A stretch of DNA of 64,000 nt, from NCBI RefSeq assembly GCF_009720745.1, contig NZ_WNKX01000009.1:62001-126000 (forward strand), written 5' to 3'. The stretch is from Massilia eburnea (lineage in GTDB: Bacteria > Pseudomonadota > Gammaproteobacteria > Burkholderiales > Burkholderiaceae_D). The notes under the pieces were generated by a model. It did no database searches and had not been told where the DNA came from. It worked only from the letters and a program-made list of their open reading frames with translations. Shown here piece after piece: positions 35,453 through 44,078 of this stretch (its first letter is position 1; every line of letters begins with the position of its first letter). A program made the translations under genes and the position numbers.

Positions 35453-36014
35453 ACTCCATGATCCAGTTGGTTTGCCAGCTGCTGCCGTCATCCCAGGAAT
35501 AGGCCTGCTCCCAGCGGGCCTCGCGCTCGCTGACGCGGGTCCAGGTGAAACGTACGCGGGCGAGGCGGCCTTGATAGACTTCCTCGCCTTCAAAGCGGCC
35601 CACGCCGTCGGCATCGAAGCGGCCCACTACCGGCGGCAGCAACATGCCGGTGGCAGGATCGAGGCCGCCGTCGCGGTTGGTCAGCCAGTAGATGCTCCAG
35701 CGAGCGGTGACGGGATCGAATACGCGCAGCGTCATCGCCACAAAACCCGGGCGCCAGCCGCCCAGCGGCCGATACTCGTCGTAGTTGCCAATGCCCGCTG
35801 GCAGCGCATGCACAAGATTGCTGGCGCGGAAAGTCTCCCAAGGGCTGTCGGGATTGGCGTAATCAGACTGGCGTCTGTTCTGCACCGACCAATCGCCATG
35901 CAGGAAATCAAACGCGTGCCGCGCACGTTCGATGTCGGCCGGAGCGGGTGCGGCGCCCGCTGTCCCAGCCACGCCATTTGCCGCCAGCATCAGCGCCCCG
36001 ATCAGCTTTTTCAT
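35439..36014 (-). CDS. Secreted DUF1579-like protein
   Basis: A 191-residue protein with a signal peptide (MKKLIGALMLAANGVAGTAGA). The mature domain is beta-rich with FDFLHGDWSVQNRR near the start, then EYRPLGGWRPGFVAMTLRVFDP, RWSIYWLTNRDGG and WTRVSEREARWEQAYSWDDG, a pattern like the lipocalin-like DUF1579 group. No enzymatic residues are recognisable. It is monocistronic and convergent with the siderophore exporter. Confidence 0.72.
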   Translation of the reverse strand: MKKLIGALMLAANGVAGTAGAAPAPADIERARHAFDFLHGDWSVQNRRQSDYANPDSPWETFRASNLVHALPAGIGNYDEYRPLGGWRPGFVAMTLRVFDPVTARWSIYWLTNRDGGLDPATGMLLPPVVGRFDADGVGRFEGEEVYQGRLARVRFTWTRVSEREARWEQAYSWDDGSSWQTNWIMEFTRK

Positions 36015-36176
36015 GCTCGTCTCCTTGTTGAAAGAAGCGTCATGCTAAGCCGCTAACAGGCGAGAACCTGCCCTATATGCGGCCAGTATCGATAATCGAT
36101 ACCAGGGCGATATTGTTTGGCCTGCGCACGGGCGTGGCGCGAAGATATCCGCCACACAAGAACAGGAGGTCCCGCC

Positions 36177-36896
36177 ATGCTGCCCACAATTTTTGCCGTA
36201 TTCGCCGTGTGTTTTGTCCTCGAGCGCCTGCGCCCCGGCTGGAAACTGCCGCGCGTCCGCACCTGGCCGGTTCGCGTACTGGCCATCAACGCCGTGCAGC
36301 TCGGCGTCGTCCTGCTGGCCGGGTTCACCTGGGAGCGTTGGGCTTCGCAAGCCTCGCTGCTCCACCTTTCGGACCACATGGGCGCCAGCGCTGGCGGCCT
36401 GCTGGCCTACTTCATCGCCACCTTCGTGTTCTATTGGTGGCACCGCATGCGCCACGAGTCGGACTTGCTTTGGCGGCTGTTCCACCAGATCCATCACAGC
36501 CCGCAGCGCATCGAAGTGATCACCTCTTTCTACAAGCACCCCGGTGAGATGGTGGTCAACTCAATCATCGGCAGCCTGCTGGTTTATACTTTCCTTGGCC
36601 TGTCGCCGCAAGCGGGCGCGGTCTACACCCTCTGCACGGCGCTCGGTGAGTTTTTCTATCACACCAGCGTCACGACACCGCGCTGGGTTGGCTGGTTCTT
36701 CCAGCGCCCGGAAATGCACCGTATCCACCACCAGCGTGGCCGCCACAAGAACAACTACGGCGACATCGTGTGGTGGGACATGTTGTTCGGCACTTACGAG
36801 AACCCGGAAAAATTCGAATCGACTTGCGGCTTCGACGCCAGCAGGGAGGAGCGGCTGGTGGACATGCTGGCCTACCGCGATGTCCACCAGGATTGA
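36177..36896 (+). CDS. Fatty acid hydroxylase/sterol desaturase family membrane enzyme
   Basis: A 239-residue membrane-bound di-iron enzyme of the sterol desaturase/fatty acid hydroxylase superfamily. It has the histidine clusters HRMRHE, HQIHHS and HRIHHQ, plus HK in SFYKHPGEM, and four to five hydrophobic segments. The lipid substrate is unknown. ACAGGAGG precedes the ATG at 36177, which excludes the longer frame. The stop adjoins the convergent cyclase gene without a gap. Confidence 0.87.
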   Translation: MLPTIFAVFAVCFVLERLRPGWKLPRVRTWPVRVLAINAVQLGVVLLAGFTWERWASQASLLHLSDHMGASAGGLLAYFIATFVFYWWHRMRHESDLLWRLFHQIHHSPQRIEVITSFYKHPGEMVVNSIIGSLLVYTFLGLSPQAGAVYTLCTALGEFFYHTSVTTPRWVGWFFQRPEMHRIHHQRGRHKNNYGDIVWWDMLFGTYENPEKFESTCGFDASREERLVDMLAYRDVHQD

Positions 36897-37859
36897 TCAG
36901 CGCAGCGGCAGCGCGATAGGCCGCATTGGCGCCGCATCGGCACCGCGCAATTTGAGCGAGGCGCCGATAAAGGCAAACTCATACACCTTGTCGCGCGCCA
37001 GATCTTCCAGGTTGACCAGCTCCATGATCGGCACCCCGTGCTCGGCCAGCAGGTAGGTGTGCACAGGGATGTAGTTGTCCTTGGACTCGGAAGGGAAGGT
37101 TTCGAAGCTGAGGTTATCCGCTCCCACCACCATCGCGCCATTCTGCTCCACCAGGAAGCGTGCGGCATCCAATCCCATGCCAGGAGGATTCTGCATGAAG
37201 GCCTGGGCTTTCTCAAAGTGCTGCATGCGGCCCGTGCGGATCAGCACCACGTCGCCTTTTTGCAGCGACACCTTCTGGCGCGCCAGCGCTTCGGACAGGT
37301 CCTTGCCGGTGACGCGGTAATTATCCGGCAGCATAGGCACGCCTTTGGATGCCGCGACGTCGATCAGCACCCCGCGCGCCACGATCGGCGGCAGCTTTTC
37401 CGCGCCGGCCACGTTCCAGCCACGGTCGCCCAGATGCTCCGAGACCTTGAAGCCGTTCCAGATCTTGCCGTTCAGTCCGAAGTGGTTCAGCGCGTCGATG
37501 TGGGTGCCCATGTGCGAGTACATCGAAATGGCGCTGCCCGAATAGCTGACGTGCTGGTTCATCGCCTTGCCCGTCCCCATCGGGTCCGACAGTTCGTTGC
37601 CGTGCGGGGTATGAGTCATCCACATCAGGTAAGGCGGATCGCCGGCCGCCTGCCAGCTTGGCATGCCGACGAAATAGTCCACCGACAGGTCATAGGCACG
37701 GCCGCCGCCGATGCGCGACAGGATGGCCGCGCTGGAGGCCGGGGTGACCAGGTTCAGGCGGCCGATTTCGTCTTGCGGCCCCCACGGGCTGGTGCCCGGA
37801 TCGGCGGCCATGGCGTTGGCGGACAGCAGCAGGGCGGCAAAAGCGTTGGCGAGTTTCAT
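36897..37859 (-). CDS. Secreted cyclase/kynurenine-formamidase-family hydrolase
   Basis: A 320-residue protein with a signal peptide (MKLANAFAALLLSANAMAA). The metal-binding signature HMGTHIDALNHFG matches the HxGTHxDxPxH motif of the cyclase/KynB family. The family includes kynurenine formamidase, isatin hydrolase and polyketide cyclase-like enzymes; export to the periplasm argues against a role in tryptophan breakdown. It is divergent from the LysR gene at 37,961, whose operator-like palindrome lies between them, so that regulator probably controls it. Confidence 0.82.
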   Translation of the reverse strand: MKLANAFAALLLSANAMAADPGTSPWGPQDEIGRLNLVTPASSAAILSRIGGGRAYDLSVDYFVGMPSWQAAGDPPYLMWMTHTPHGNELSDPMGTGKAMNQHVSYSGSAISMYSHMGTHIDALNHFGLNGKIWNGFKVSEHLGDRGWNVAGAEKLPPIVARGVLIDVAASKGVPMLPDNYRVTGKDLSEALARQKVSLQKGDVVLIRTGRMQHFEKAQAFMQNPPGMGLDAARFLVEQNGAMVVGADNLSFETFPSESKDNYIPVHTYLLAEHGVPIMELVNLEDLARDKVYEFAFIGASLKLRGADAAPMRPIALPLR

Positions 37860-37919
37860 GTTGGCTCCTTAGTAAGAAATGTCAGTGAAGCCAGCTTATT
37901 TGATTATGCTGATAAGATA

Positions 37920-37935
37920 ATCCAGCATTCTGGAT
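37920..37935. promoter_or_regulatory. Palindromic operator between cyclase and LysR genes
   Basis: ATCCAGCATTCTGGAT, a perfect inverted repeat of six-base arms around CATT, containing the T-N11-A pattern common at LysR-type sites. It lies in the 101-base divergent gap. Confidence 0.6.
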
Positions 37936-37960
37936 AAATACTATTTACTGGGAGGATCGA

Positions 37961-38854
37961 ATGGACAAGCTGGCGGCCATGCATGGGTTTCGACGCGTAG
38001 TCGACCGGGCAAGCTTCAGCAAGGCAGCGGAGGAGCTGGGCCTGACCCCGGCTGCTGTCGGCAAGCAGGTGCGCTGGCTGGAGCAAAGCATGCATGCCGC
38101 ACTCCTGCTGCGCACCACGCGCACCATGAGGCTGACCGACACCGGCCGCGCCTATTACCAGGAATGCTGCCGCCTGCTCGACGAACTCGATGAACTCGAA
38201 CGCAGCACCAGCGGCGAACAGGCCGCGATGAAAGGCCGCGTGCGCATCAACGCTCCCATGTCGCTCAGCCTGTCGGTGCTATCCCCTTTGCTGGCGCGCT
38301 TCATGGATCAATATCCTGAGATCGATGTTGAACTCACCATGGCGGACCGTTTGCTGGATGTGGTGGCGGAAGGCTTCGACTTGTCGCTGCGCGTGCGCAC
38401 CACGCTGCCCGATTCCACGCTGGTGGTGCGCGCCGCCGGCAAAGTGGAACAATGGCTTTGCGCGTCGCCGGCTTACCTGCGCCAGCACGGCACGCCGCAG
38501 AAGCCATCCGACTTGCTGGCGCAACGCGCGCTGGCTTTCCGCCTCGCTGAAACGCCGGGCCTGTGGCGGCTGGAGGGTGTGGATGGCGTCTGCGAAATCG
38601 AGCTTCCAGTGCGCATGTGGCTGGACAACAGCCTGATGCTGGGGCAGATGCTGGCGGCCGGGCAAGGCATCGGCTCGCTGCCGTCCTTCATCGCCCGCCC
38701 CCTGCTGGCGCAAGGCGCGCTGGAACGTGTGCTGCCGGCCTGGCAATTGCAGCCGCGCGTTGCCTACATTGTCTATCCAGGCAACCGCCACCTGCAAACC
38801 AAGGTCCGTGTCCTGTCCGACTTCCTGGCAGCGGAATTGCCTGCGCTGTTCTAG
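37961..38854 (+). CDS. LysR-family transcriptional regulator
   Basis: A 297-residue regulator with an N-terminal winged helix (FRRVVDRASFSKAAEELGLTPAAVGKQVRWLEQ) and a periplasmic-binding-protein-like effector domain (MSLSLSVLSPLLARFMDQYP, GIGSLPSFIARPLLAQGAL). The subgroup resembles DsdC/CrgA-type regulators with a ~90-residue first lobe. It is divergent from the cyclase gene and shares a palindromic operator with it. The GGGAGG before the ATG at 37961 supports the start. The last 4 bases overlap the convergent phosphofructokinase. Confidence 0.9.
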   Translation: MDKLAAMHGFRRVVDRASFSKAAEELGLTPAAVGKQVRWLEQSMHAALLLRTTRTMRLTDTGRAYYQECCRLLDELDELERSTSGEQAAMKGRVRINAPMSLSLSVLSPLLARFMDQYPEIDVELTMADRLLDVVAEGFDLSLRVRTTLPDSTLVVRAAGKVEQWLCASPAYLRQHGTPQKPSDLLAQRALAFRLAETPGLWRLEGVDGVCEIELPVRMWLDNSLMLGQMLAAGQGIGSLPSFIARPLLAQGALERVLPAWQLQPRVAYIVYPGNRHLQTKVRVLSDFLAAELPALF

Positions 38855-40065
38855 CGCTTGAGGATCTTCGGTACCGGCGCCGGCCGCAGGCGGTATGCGT
38901 CCGGCATGCCGGAACCGAGCAGGGGCCGCAGGTACATGCGGAAGGCGTCGGTCACGCCGGTTCCCTTTTCGTCGATGAACTCATCTTCCATGGTGCGTGT
39001 CTTGCCTGCCACGGCTTCCAGCGGTAGCAGCTCGTAGTCGACTGAGTAGAAGCCGGTGCGCTTGATCGCCACCGAGCCATCGCGGTCGCCCCACATGGCA
39101 AATTGCACGGCCTTCTCGCCCACTTCACGCGCTTCGCGCTGGTCCACGTCCGACACGCAGCCGATGAAGGAGCGCTGCAGGTAGCCGAAGGTGTCGCCGC
39201 GCACGCGCTTGATGCCCAGCTTGTCCTTGATCTCGTCGCACAGCAGATCGGCCAGCGCGCCGGTGCCGGACAGCTGCACATTGCCATGCGCATCGCGCTC
39301 CACTTCCTTCGCCAGCAGGGTAGCGATCGGTTCGCCCGATGCGTCGTGGATGCCTTCGGACACCGCCACCACGCAGCGCCCATAGCGCGCGTATGTATCC
39401 TTCACATCCGCCAGGAAGCGCTCGACGGAGAAGACGCGCTCCGGCAAGTAGATCAGGTGCGGTCCATCCTCCGGGAATTTCTTGCCCAAGGCGGAGGCGG
39501 CCGTCAGGAAGCCGGCATGGCGGCCCATCACCACGCCCACGTACACACCCGGCAGCGATGCGTTATCCAGGTTGGCGCCGGCGAAGGCCTGCGCAACGAA
39601 GCGCGCTGCGGACGGGAATCCCGGCGTGTGGTCGTTGCCTACCAGGTCGTTGTCGATGGTTTTGGGGATATGGATGGCGCGCAGCGGATAGCCGGCGGCG
39701 CGCGCCTGCTCGGACACGATGCGCACCGTGTCTGACGAATCGTTGCCGCCGATGTAGAAGAAGTGCTCGATCTCGTGCGCCCGCAGCACTTTGAAGATGT
39801 CTTCGCAGTACTTCAGGTCCGGCTTGTCGCGCGTGGAGCCGAGGGCGGACGAGGGCGTGGCGGCGACCAGTTCCAGGTTATGGCTGGTCTCCTGCGTCAG
39901 GTCGACAAAGTTCTCGTCGACGATGCCGCGCACGCCGTGCAGCGCGCCATAGATGCGCGTGACGTTGCGGAAGCGGCGCGCCTCCAGCACCACGCCCACC
40001 AGCGACTGGTTGATCACGGCGGTCGGACCGCCCCCTTGTGCGACCAGGATCTTGCCAGACGACAT
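38851..40065 (-). CDS. Pyrophosphate-dependent 6-phosphofructokinase
   Basis: Reversible phosphorylation of fructose 6-phosphate using PPi. The 404-residue PFK-family protein has GGGPTAVIN near the N-terminus, GGNDS (residues 106-110) and PKTIDND (134-140). ATP-type PFKs have Gly at the position of D109 and Gly in place of K135; Asp and Lys there are established markers of PPi use. VGVVMGRHAGFLTA and the substrate-binding GYLQRS also fit. It starts 42 bases after the end of the S9 array on the same strand, with GGAGGCAGC before the ATG, so read-through from that array is possible. Confidence 0.88.
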   Translation of the reverse strand: MSSGKILVAQGGGPTAVINQSLVGVVLEARRFRNVTRIYGALHGVRGIVDENFVDLTQETSHNLELVAATPSSALGSTRDKPDLKYCEDIFKVLRAHEIEHFFYIGGNDSSDTVRIVSEQARAAGYPLRAIHIPKTIDNDLVGNDHTPGFPSAARFVAQAFAGANLDNASLPGVYVGVVMGRHAGFLTAASALGKKFPEDGPHLIYLPERVFSVERFLADVKDTYARYGRCVVAVSEGIHDASGEPIATLLAKEVERDAHGNVQLSGTGALADLLCDEIKDKLGIKRVRGDTFGYLQRSFIGCVSDVDQREAREVGEKAVQFAMWGDRDGSVAIKRTGFYSVDYELLPLEAVAGKTRTMEDEFIDEKGTGVTDAFRMYLRPLLGSGMPDAYRLRPAPVPKILKR

Positions 40066-40107
40066 GGCGCTGCCTCCTTCAGGTAAGTGAATGGACGAGC
40101 CGCCAGC

Positions 40108-42087
40108 TTACTCCGTTTTTGCCCCTGCGCCGATATGCTTGTCGAGGAATTTTTCAACCCGGCTCCAGAAGTCCAGGCGGTGCTCGGTGGTGCTCCAGCC
40201 ATGGCCTTCGCCCGCGTACTCGATGTATTCCACGTCGGCATGGCTGGCTTCCAGCGCGCTGCGCATCTTGCCGAAATGCTCGCGCGGTACACGGCGGTCG
40301 TCGCTGCCATGCGCCAGCAGCAGCGGACGCTTGATGCGCGCAGCCTGCTTCAGCGGAGAAGTGGCGTTAAAGCGTTCGGCATCGGCCTTTACGTCGCCCA
40401 GCAGCACAGGGACGCCGAATTTGCGGTAGTCGTCCGGCAGGTCGGTAGCCCAGGACATGCCGTTATCCAGCAGCAGTGGAATATCAGTCACGGCGGCATA
40501 GGCCACGCCGCAGCGGTACAGCTCCGGATCCCGGACCAGGCCCATCAGCGTGGAATAGCCGCCATAGCTTCCGCCCAGAAGGCAGACCCGGCGCGGATCG
40601 GCGTAGCCCTGCGCCACAGCCCATTTCACGCTGTCGGCGATATCGTCCTGCATCGCAAGGCCCCACTGCTTCATGCCGGCCTTGAACAGGCCATTGCCAT
40701 AGCCGGTGCTGCCGCGGAATTCCGGCTCCAGCACTGCGTAGCCGCGCGAGGCCAGGAACTGCGATTCGGGCGACCAGCCCCATTCGGTGCCGCGCATGTA
40801 GGGGCCGCCGTGGATCACCACCACCAACGGCGACTGCTTGCCACCCTTGGCCGGCAGTGTGAGCCAGGCCGGCAGGTCCAGGCCGTCGCGTGCCTTGATT
40901 TTCACCAGCTCCTGGTTGCCCATTTCCGCCGGCTTGATGTCCGGATGGCTGATGCCGATCACCTTCAACGCATTGGTCTTGCTATTGAACAGCGAGTAGG
41001 TTTCCGGCTGGCGGTCAGAATAGCTCGCAACCAGCACCCACGGTACTTCCGGCGCAACGGGGGGCGTGATGATGTTGATTAATCCCGGCAGCTTCTTGTC
41101 CACTTCAGCCTGGACGGCCTTCATGTTGGCATCGAACCAGATAGTGCCGCGCGCATCGCCCACATAGTGTACGCCCAGCAAGCGCTTGTTCGAATACACC
41201 ATGCCGCCGCTGAAATCGAAGTCGCCCAGCGATACCAAAGGCTCCGGATCGACCTTGCCGCTGGCCAGGTCCAGCACATGCAGCGCCGCCTTGTCGCCCT
41301 TCAAGCGCGCCCTGACCAGCATGCGCTTGTCATCGATGAACCCTGCCGGCGTGATATCGCCTCCGTCACCATAGGACTTAAACCTGGCCAGTTCGCGCCA
41401 TTCTCCGTTGGCCGGATCGCGATAATGCACCGTTTCCTGGCCGTCCTTTTCGGACACCATGACGCTGGGCTGACCCTTCTGGTCAAGCATCCAGTCGCTC
41501 GGCGCCGCGGGACGCGCAACGAAGCGCGACAGTCCAGTCGAGGTGTTCAGCTGGATCAGGTCCATGCGCAGTAAAGCGTAGCTGTCCTCATCCCACACGG
41601 GGCGCAGCAGGTAAAGCGATTCCGAATCCTGGGCGCCCAGGTCACTCATCAAGTAAGTGTTCCACGGTTCGATCCGGTGGGTGATCTGGGTGCCCGTGCT
41701 GGACATATAGGCAGCCTGCTGCACCAGCTGGCGGCGGTTCTTGCCGTCGCGGTCGATGGCATACAGGCCGGGGGCAAAGCGCATATCGCCAGGACCCAGG
41801 CTGTGGTCCACCACGGTGTGCACAAGGCGATTGTCGTTGACCCAGCGGATTTGGCCGACATCGAGGCCGTCGAGGCGCGTCCCGCCAACTGGGGCGCCCG
41901 TCTCACTGTCGAGCACGACCATGCCGTCGCGCAGCTTGTCGTTGCCGATCCTTAGCGCCAGGTAGCGACCGCTGGGAGAAATTTCCGCCTGTTTGAACTG
42001 GGACGCCGCAAAGAAGTTTTGTAGCGGTACTGCGGCCTGGGCCATGCTGCTGAAGCCCAGCAGCGAAATCAGAAAGGGTTTGATCAC
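40108..42087 (-). CDS. Secreted S9 family peptidase, array member 4 (promoter-distal)
   Basis: A 659-residue prolyl-oligopeptidase-family serine peptidase. It has a signal peptide (MIKPFLISLLGFSSMAQAA), a beta-propeller N-terminal domain to about residue 390, and an alpha/beta-hydrolase domain. The nucleophile lies in GGSYGGYS, the aspartate in HGSDDRRVP and the histidine in GEGHGWST, so the triad is complete. GGPYMRGTEWGW provides the oxyanion-region motif. The gene is the last of four tandem paralogues, separated by 2 bases from the one before. A periplasmic acylaminoacyl- or dipeptidyl-peptidase activity is likely; the substrate is unknown. Confidence 0.87.
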   Translation of the reverse strand: MIKPFLISLLGFSSMAQAAVPLQNFFAASQFKQAEISPSGRYLALRIGNDKLRDGMVVLDSETGAPVGGTRLDGLDVGQIRWVNDNRLVHTVVDHSLGPGDMRFAPGLYAIDRDGKNRRQLVQQAAYMSSTGTQITHRIEPWNTYLMSDLGAQDSESLYLLRPVWDEDSYALLRMDLIQLNTSTGLSRFVARPAAPSDWMLDQKGQPSVMVSEKDGQETVHYRDPANGEWRELARFKSYGDGGDITPAGFIDDKRMLVRARLKGDKAALHVLDLASGKVDPEPLVSLGDFDFSGGMVYSNKRLLGVHYVGDARGTIWFDANMKAVQAEVDKKLPGLINIITPPVAPEVPWVLVASYSDRQPETYSLFNSKTNALKVIGISHPDIKPAEMGNQELVKIKARDGLDLPAWLTLPAKGGKQSPLVVVIHGGPYMRGTEWGWSPESQFLASRGYAVLEPEFRGSTGYGNGLFKAGMKQWGLAMQDDIADSVKWAVAQGYADPRRVCLLGGSYGGYSTLMGLVRDPELYRCGVAYAAVTDIPLLLDNGMSWATDLPDDYRKFGVPVLLGDVKADAERFNATSPLKQAARIKRPLLLAHGSDDRRVPREHFGKMRSALEASHADVEYIEYAGEGHGWSTTEHRLDFWSRVEKFLDKHIGAGAKTE

Positions 42088-42089
42088 GG

Positions 42090-44078
42090 TTATTCTTTTC
42101 CAATATTACGTTGCAAGAAGGTCTCGACCCGGTTCCAGAAGTCGATGCGGCTGGACGGCAGGTACCAGCCGTGGCCCTCCTGCGCATACTCGATCCATTC
42201 CACCTGCTTGTTATTGCGCTGCACGGCGTCGCGCATTTTCAGGCCATGCACCAGCGGCACACGCATGTCGGCGCCGCCGTGGGCCATCAGCAGCGGTTGC
42301 CTGATGCGGTCGGCCTGTTCGACCGGCGAGGTGGCCTTGAAGCGCGCTGCGTCCTTTTCCGGATCGCCGATCATCACCGGCATGCCGTAGCGGCGGTAAG
42401 TGACGCTGGAATCGTCGCGGTACATCCAATGCCCGCTGAACAGAAGATTGATGTCGGTGACGCCTGCCCACTCAACCCCGCAGCGGTACAGCTCGGGATT
42501 GTTGACCAGGCCCATCAGCGTGGCATAGCCGCCATAGCTGGCGCCAGCGATACAGATGCGCTTTGGATCGGCATAGCCTTTCGCAATGGCCCATTTGGTC
42601 GCATCGGCGATATCGTCCTGCATGGTCAGGCCCCACTGCTGCCAGCCGGCGACCAAAAGACGCTGGCCATAACCCGCGCTGCCGCGGAATTCCGGTTGCA
42701 GGACGGCGTATCCACGCGAGGCAAGGAATTGCACCTCAGGGTTCCATGCCCAGCGCGTGCCGCGCAGGTAGGGGCCGCCATGCACCAGCACCACCATGGG
42801 CAGCTTTTGCGCAGCTTTCTGCGCCGGCAGCGTGAGCATGACTGGCAATTCCATGCCGTCGCGCGCCTTGATGCGCACCTGTTCCTGATGGCCCATCAGT
42901 TCAGGATCGATGGCGGGATAGGTGTCGCCGACCTTGCTCAGGGTTTTTGCACTGCGGTCGTAGACGTAGTAGCTGGTTGGACGAACGTCGGAGAAGGCGC
43001 GCACCAGCACATTACTGGCCTTGGCATCGGCCGGAAGCTCGAGCATGTTGACGGTCTGCGGCAGCGTCTTGTCGATATCGGCCTGCAGCGCCTGCAATGC
43101 AGGGTCGAACCATTGCGTGCCCTCGCCATCCTGCAGGTAATGCACGCCTGCCAGCTTGCCATCACGTACCACCAGGCGGCCAGTAAAGTCATAGCCTTCC
43201 AGCGTAATGAGGGGTTGCTCATCCATCTTGCCGCTGGCCAGGTCGACGCGGTAGATGGAGCGCTTGTCGGCGCCATGCTGGGCCTCGACATACAAGGTGT
43301 CGCCGCCGCCAAAGGCCACTGGCCTCATGACGCCGTGGGTCAGGCCGAAGGCTTTGAAGGTGGCAAGGTTACGCCATGGTGCGCTTTCATTGTCGCGCAC
43401 CTTGATGCTGACCTCGTCCTTGTCGATCATGCTGGCAAGGCGCGGGCGGCCTTCCTGGTCCAGTAGCCAGAACTGGACGTCGCCAGGCCGCTCGACCGAC
43501 TGCGTGCGGCCGGTGACGGTATTCACGCGCAGCAGCCTGACGTGTTCAATGATGCCGCGATTGTCAACCGCCTGGTCGTTTACGTAGACCCAGTCCGAGT
43601 CCTGCGGACCGGTCTGCGGCAGCATGGCCGTGTGCCACGGCAGCATATCGCGCTGCGCCGAACTCTTCTTCAGGCCTTCACCCATGCGCGAAGCCAGTTG
43701 CTTGAAGCGGCCGCCATCGCAGTCCACCGCATACAGGCCGGGCGCGTAGTCCGCATCGCCCTGTGCCGCCTCACGGTCGGCGGTATCGAACAGCAGGCGC
43801 TGCGCATTCACCCATTGCACATTGCCGATATCGGTGTCGCTGAAGTGCGCCACGATTTGCGCTTTCTTCGTGGCCAGGTCGACCACGGCCAGCATATTGC
43901 GCTTGCCTTTGGCGCCGATCTTGGCGGCCAGGTATTTGCCGTCCGGGGAAATAAGGGCGCCGCTGAAGGCAGGGTTTTCAAAAAAGGCTTCCACCGGTGG
44001 CGGAGCCACTGCCGCGATGGCGGCCGGCGCAGCGGCCAGCCCCATCGCGATAGTGAGGGTGAGGGAGAGTGTTTTCAT
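42090..44078 (-). CDS. Secreted S9 family peptidase, array member 3
   Basis: A 662-residue paralogue with signal peptide (MKTLSLTLTIAMGLAAAPAAIAA), propeller domain and peptidase domain. Triad motifs are GASYGGYA, HGGADMRVP and QEGHGWYL, all intact. The active-site entry region GGPYLRGTRWAWNPEVQFL matches the others. Base composition is typical of the genome (a hand-counted 60-base line at 42361 is 65 percent GC). Its ATG overlaps the stop of member 2 by 4 bases. Confidence 0.87.
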   Translation of the reverse strand: MKTLSLTLTIAMGLAAAPAAIAAVAPPPVEAFFENPAFSGALISPDGKYLAAKIGAKGKRNMLAVVDLATKKAQIVAHFSDTDIGNVQWVNAQRLLFDTADREAAQGDADYAPGLYAVDCDGGRFKQLASRMGEGLKKSSAQRDMLPWHTAMLPQTGPQDSDWVYVNDQAVDNRGIIEHVRLLRVNTVTGRTQSVERPGDVQFWLLDQEGRPRLASMIDKDEVSIKVRDNESAPWRNLATFKAFGLTHGVMRPVAFGGGDTLYVEAQHGADKRSIYRVDLASGKMDEQPLITLEGYDFTGRLVVRDGKLAGVHYLQDGEGTQWFDPALQALQADIDKTLPQTVNMLELPADAKASNVLVRAFSDVRPTSYYVYDRSAKTLSKVGDTYPAIDPELMGHQEQVRIKARDGMELPVMLTLPAQKAAQKLPMVVLVHGGPYLRGTRWAWNPEVQFLASRGYAVLQPEFRGSAGYGQRLLVAGWQQWGLTMQDDIADATKWAIAKGYADPKRICIAGASYGGYATLMGLVNNPELYRCGVEWAGVTDINLLFSGHWMYRDDSSVTYRRYGMPVMIGDPEKDAARFKATSPVEQADRIRQPLLMAHGGADMRVPLVHGLKMRDAVQRNNKQVEWIEYAQEGHGWYLPSSRIDFWNRVETFLQRNIGKE

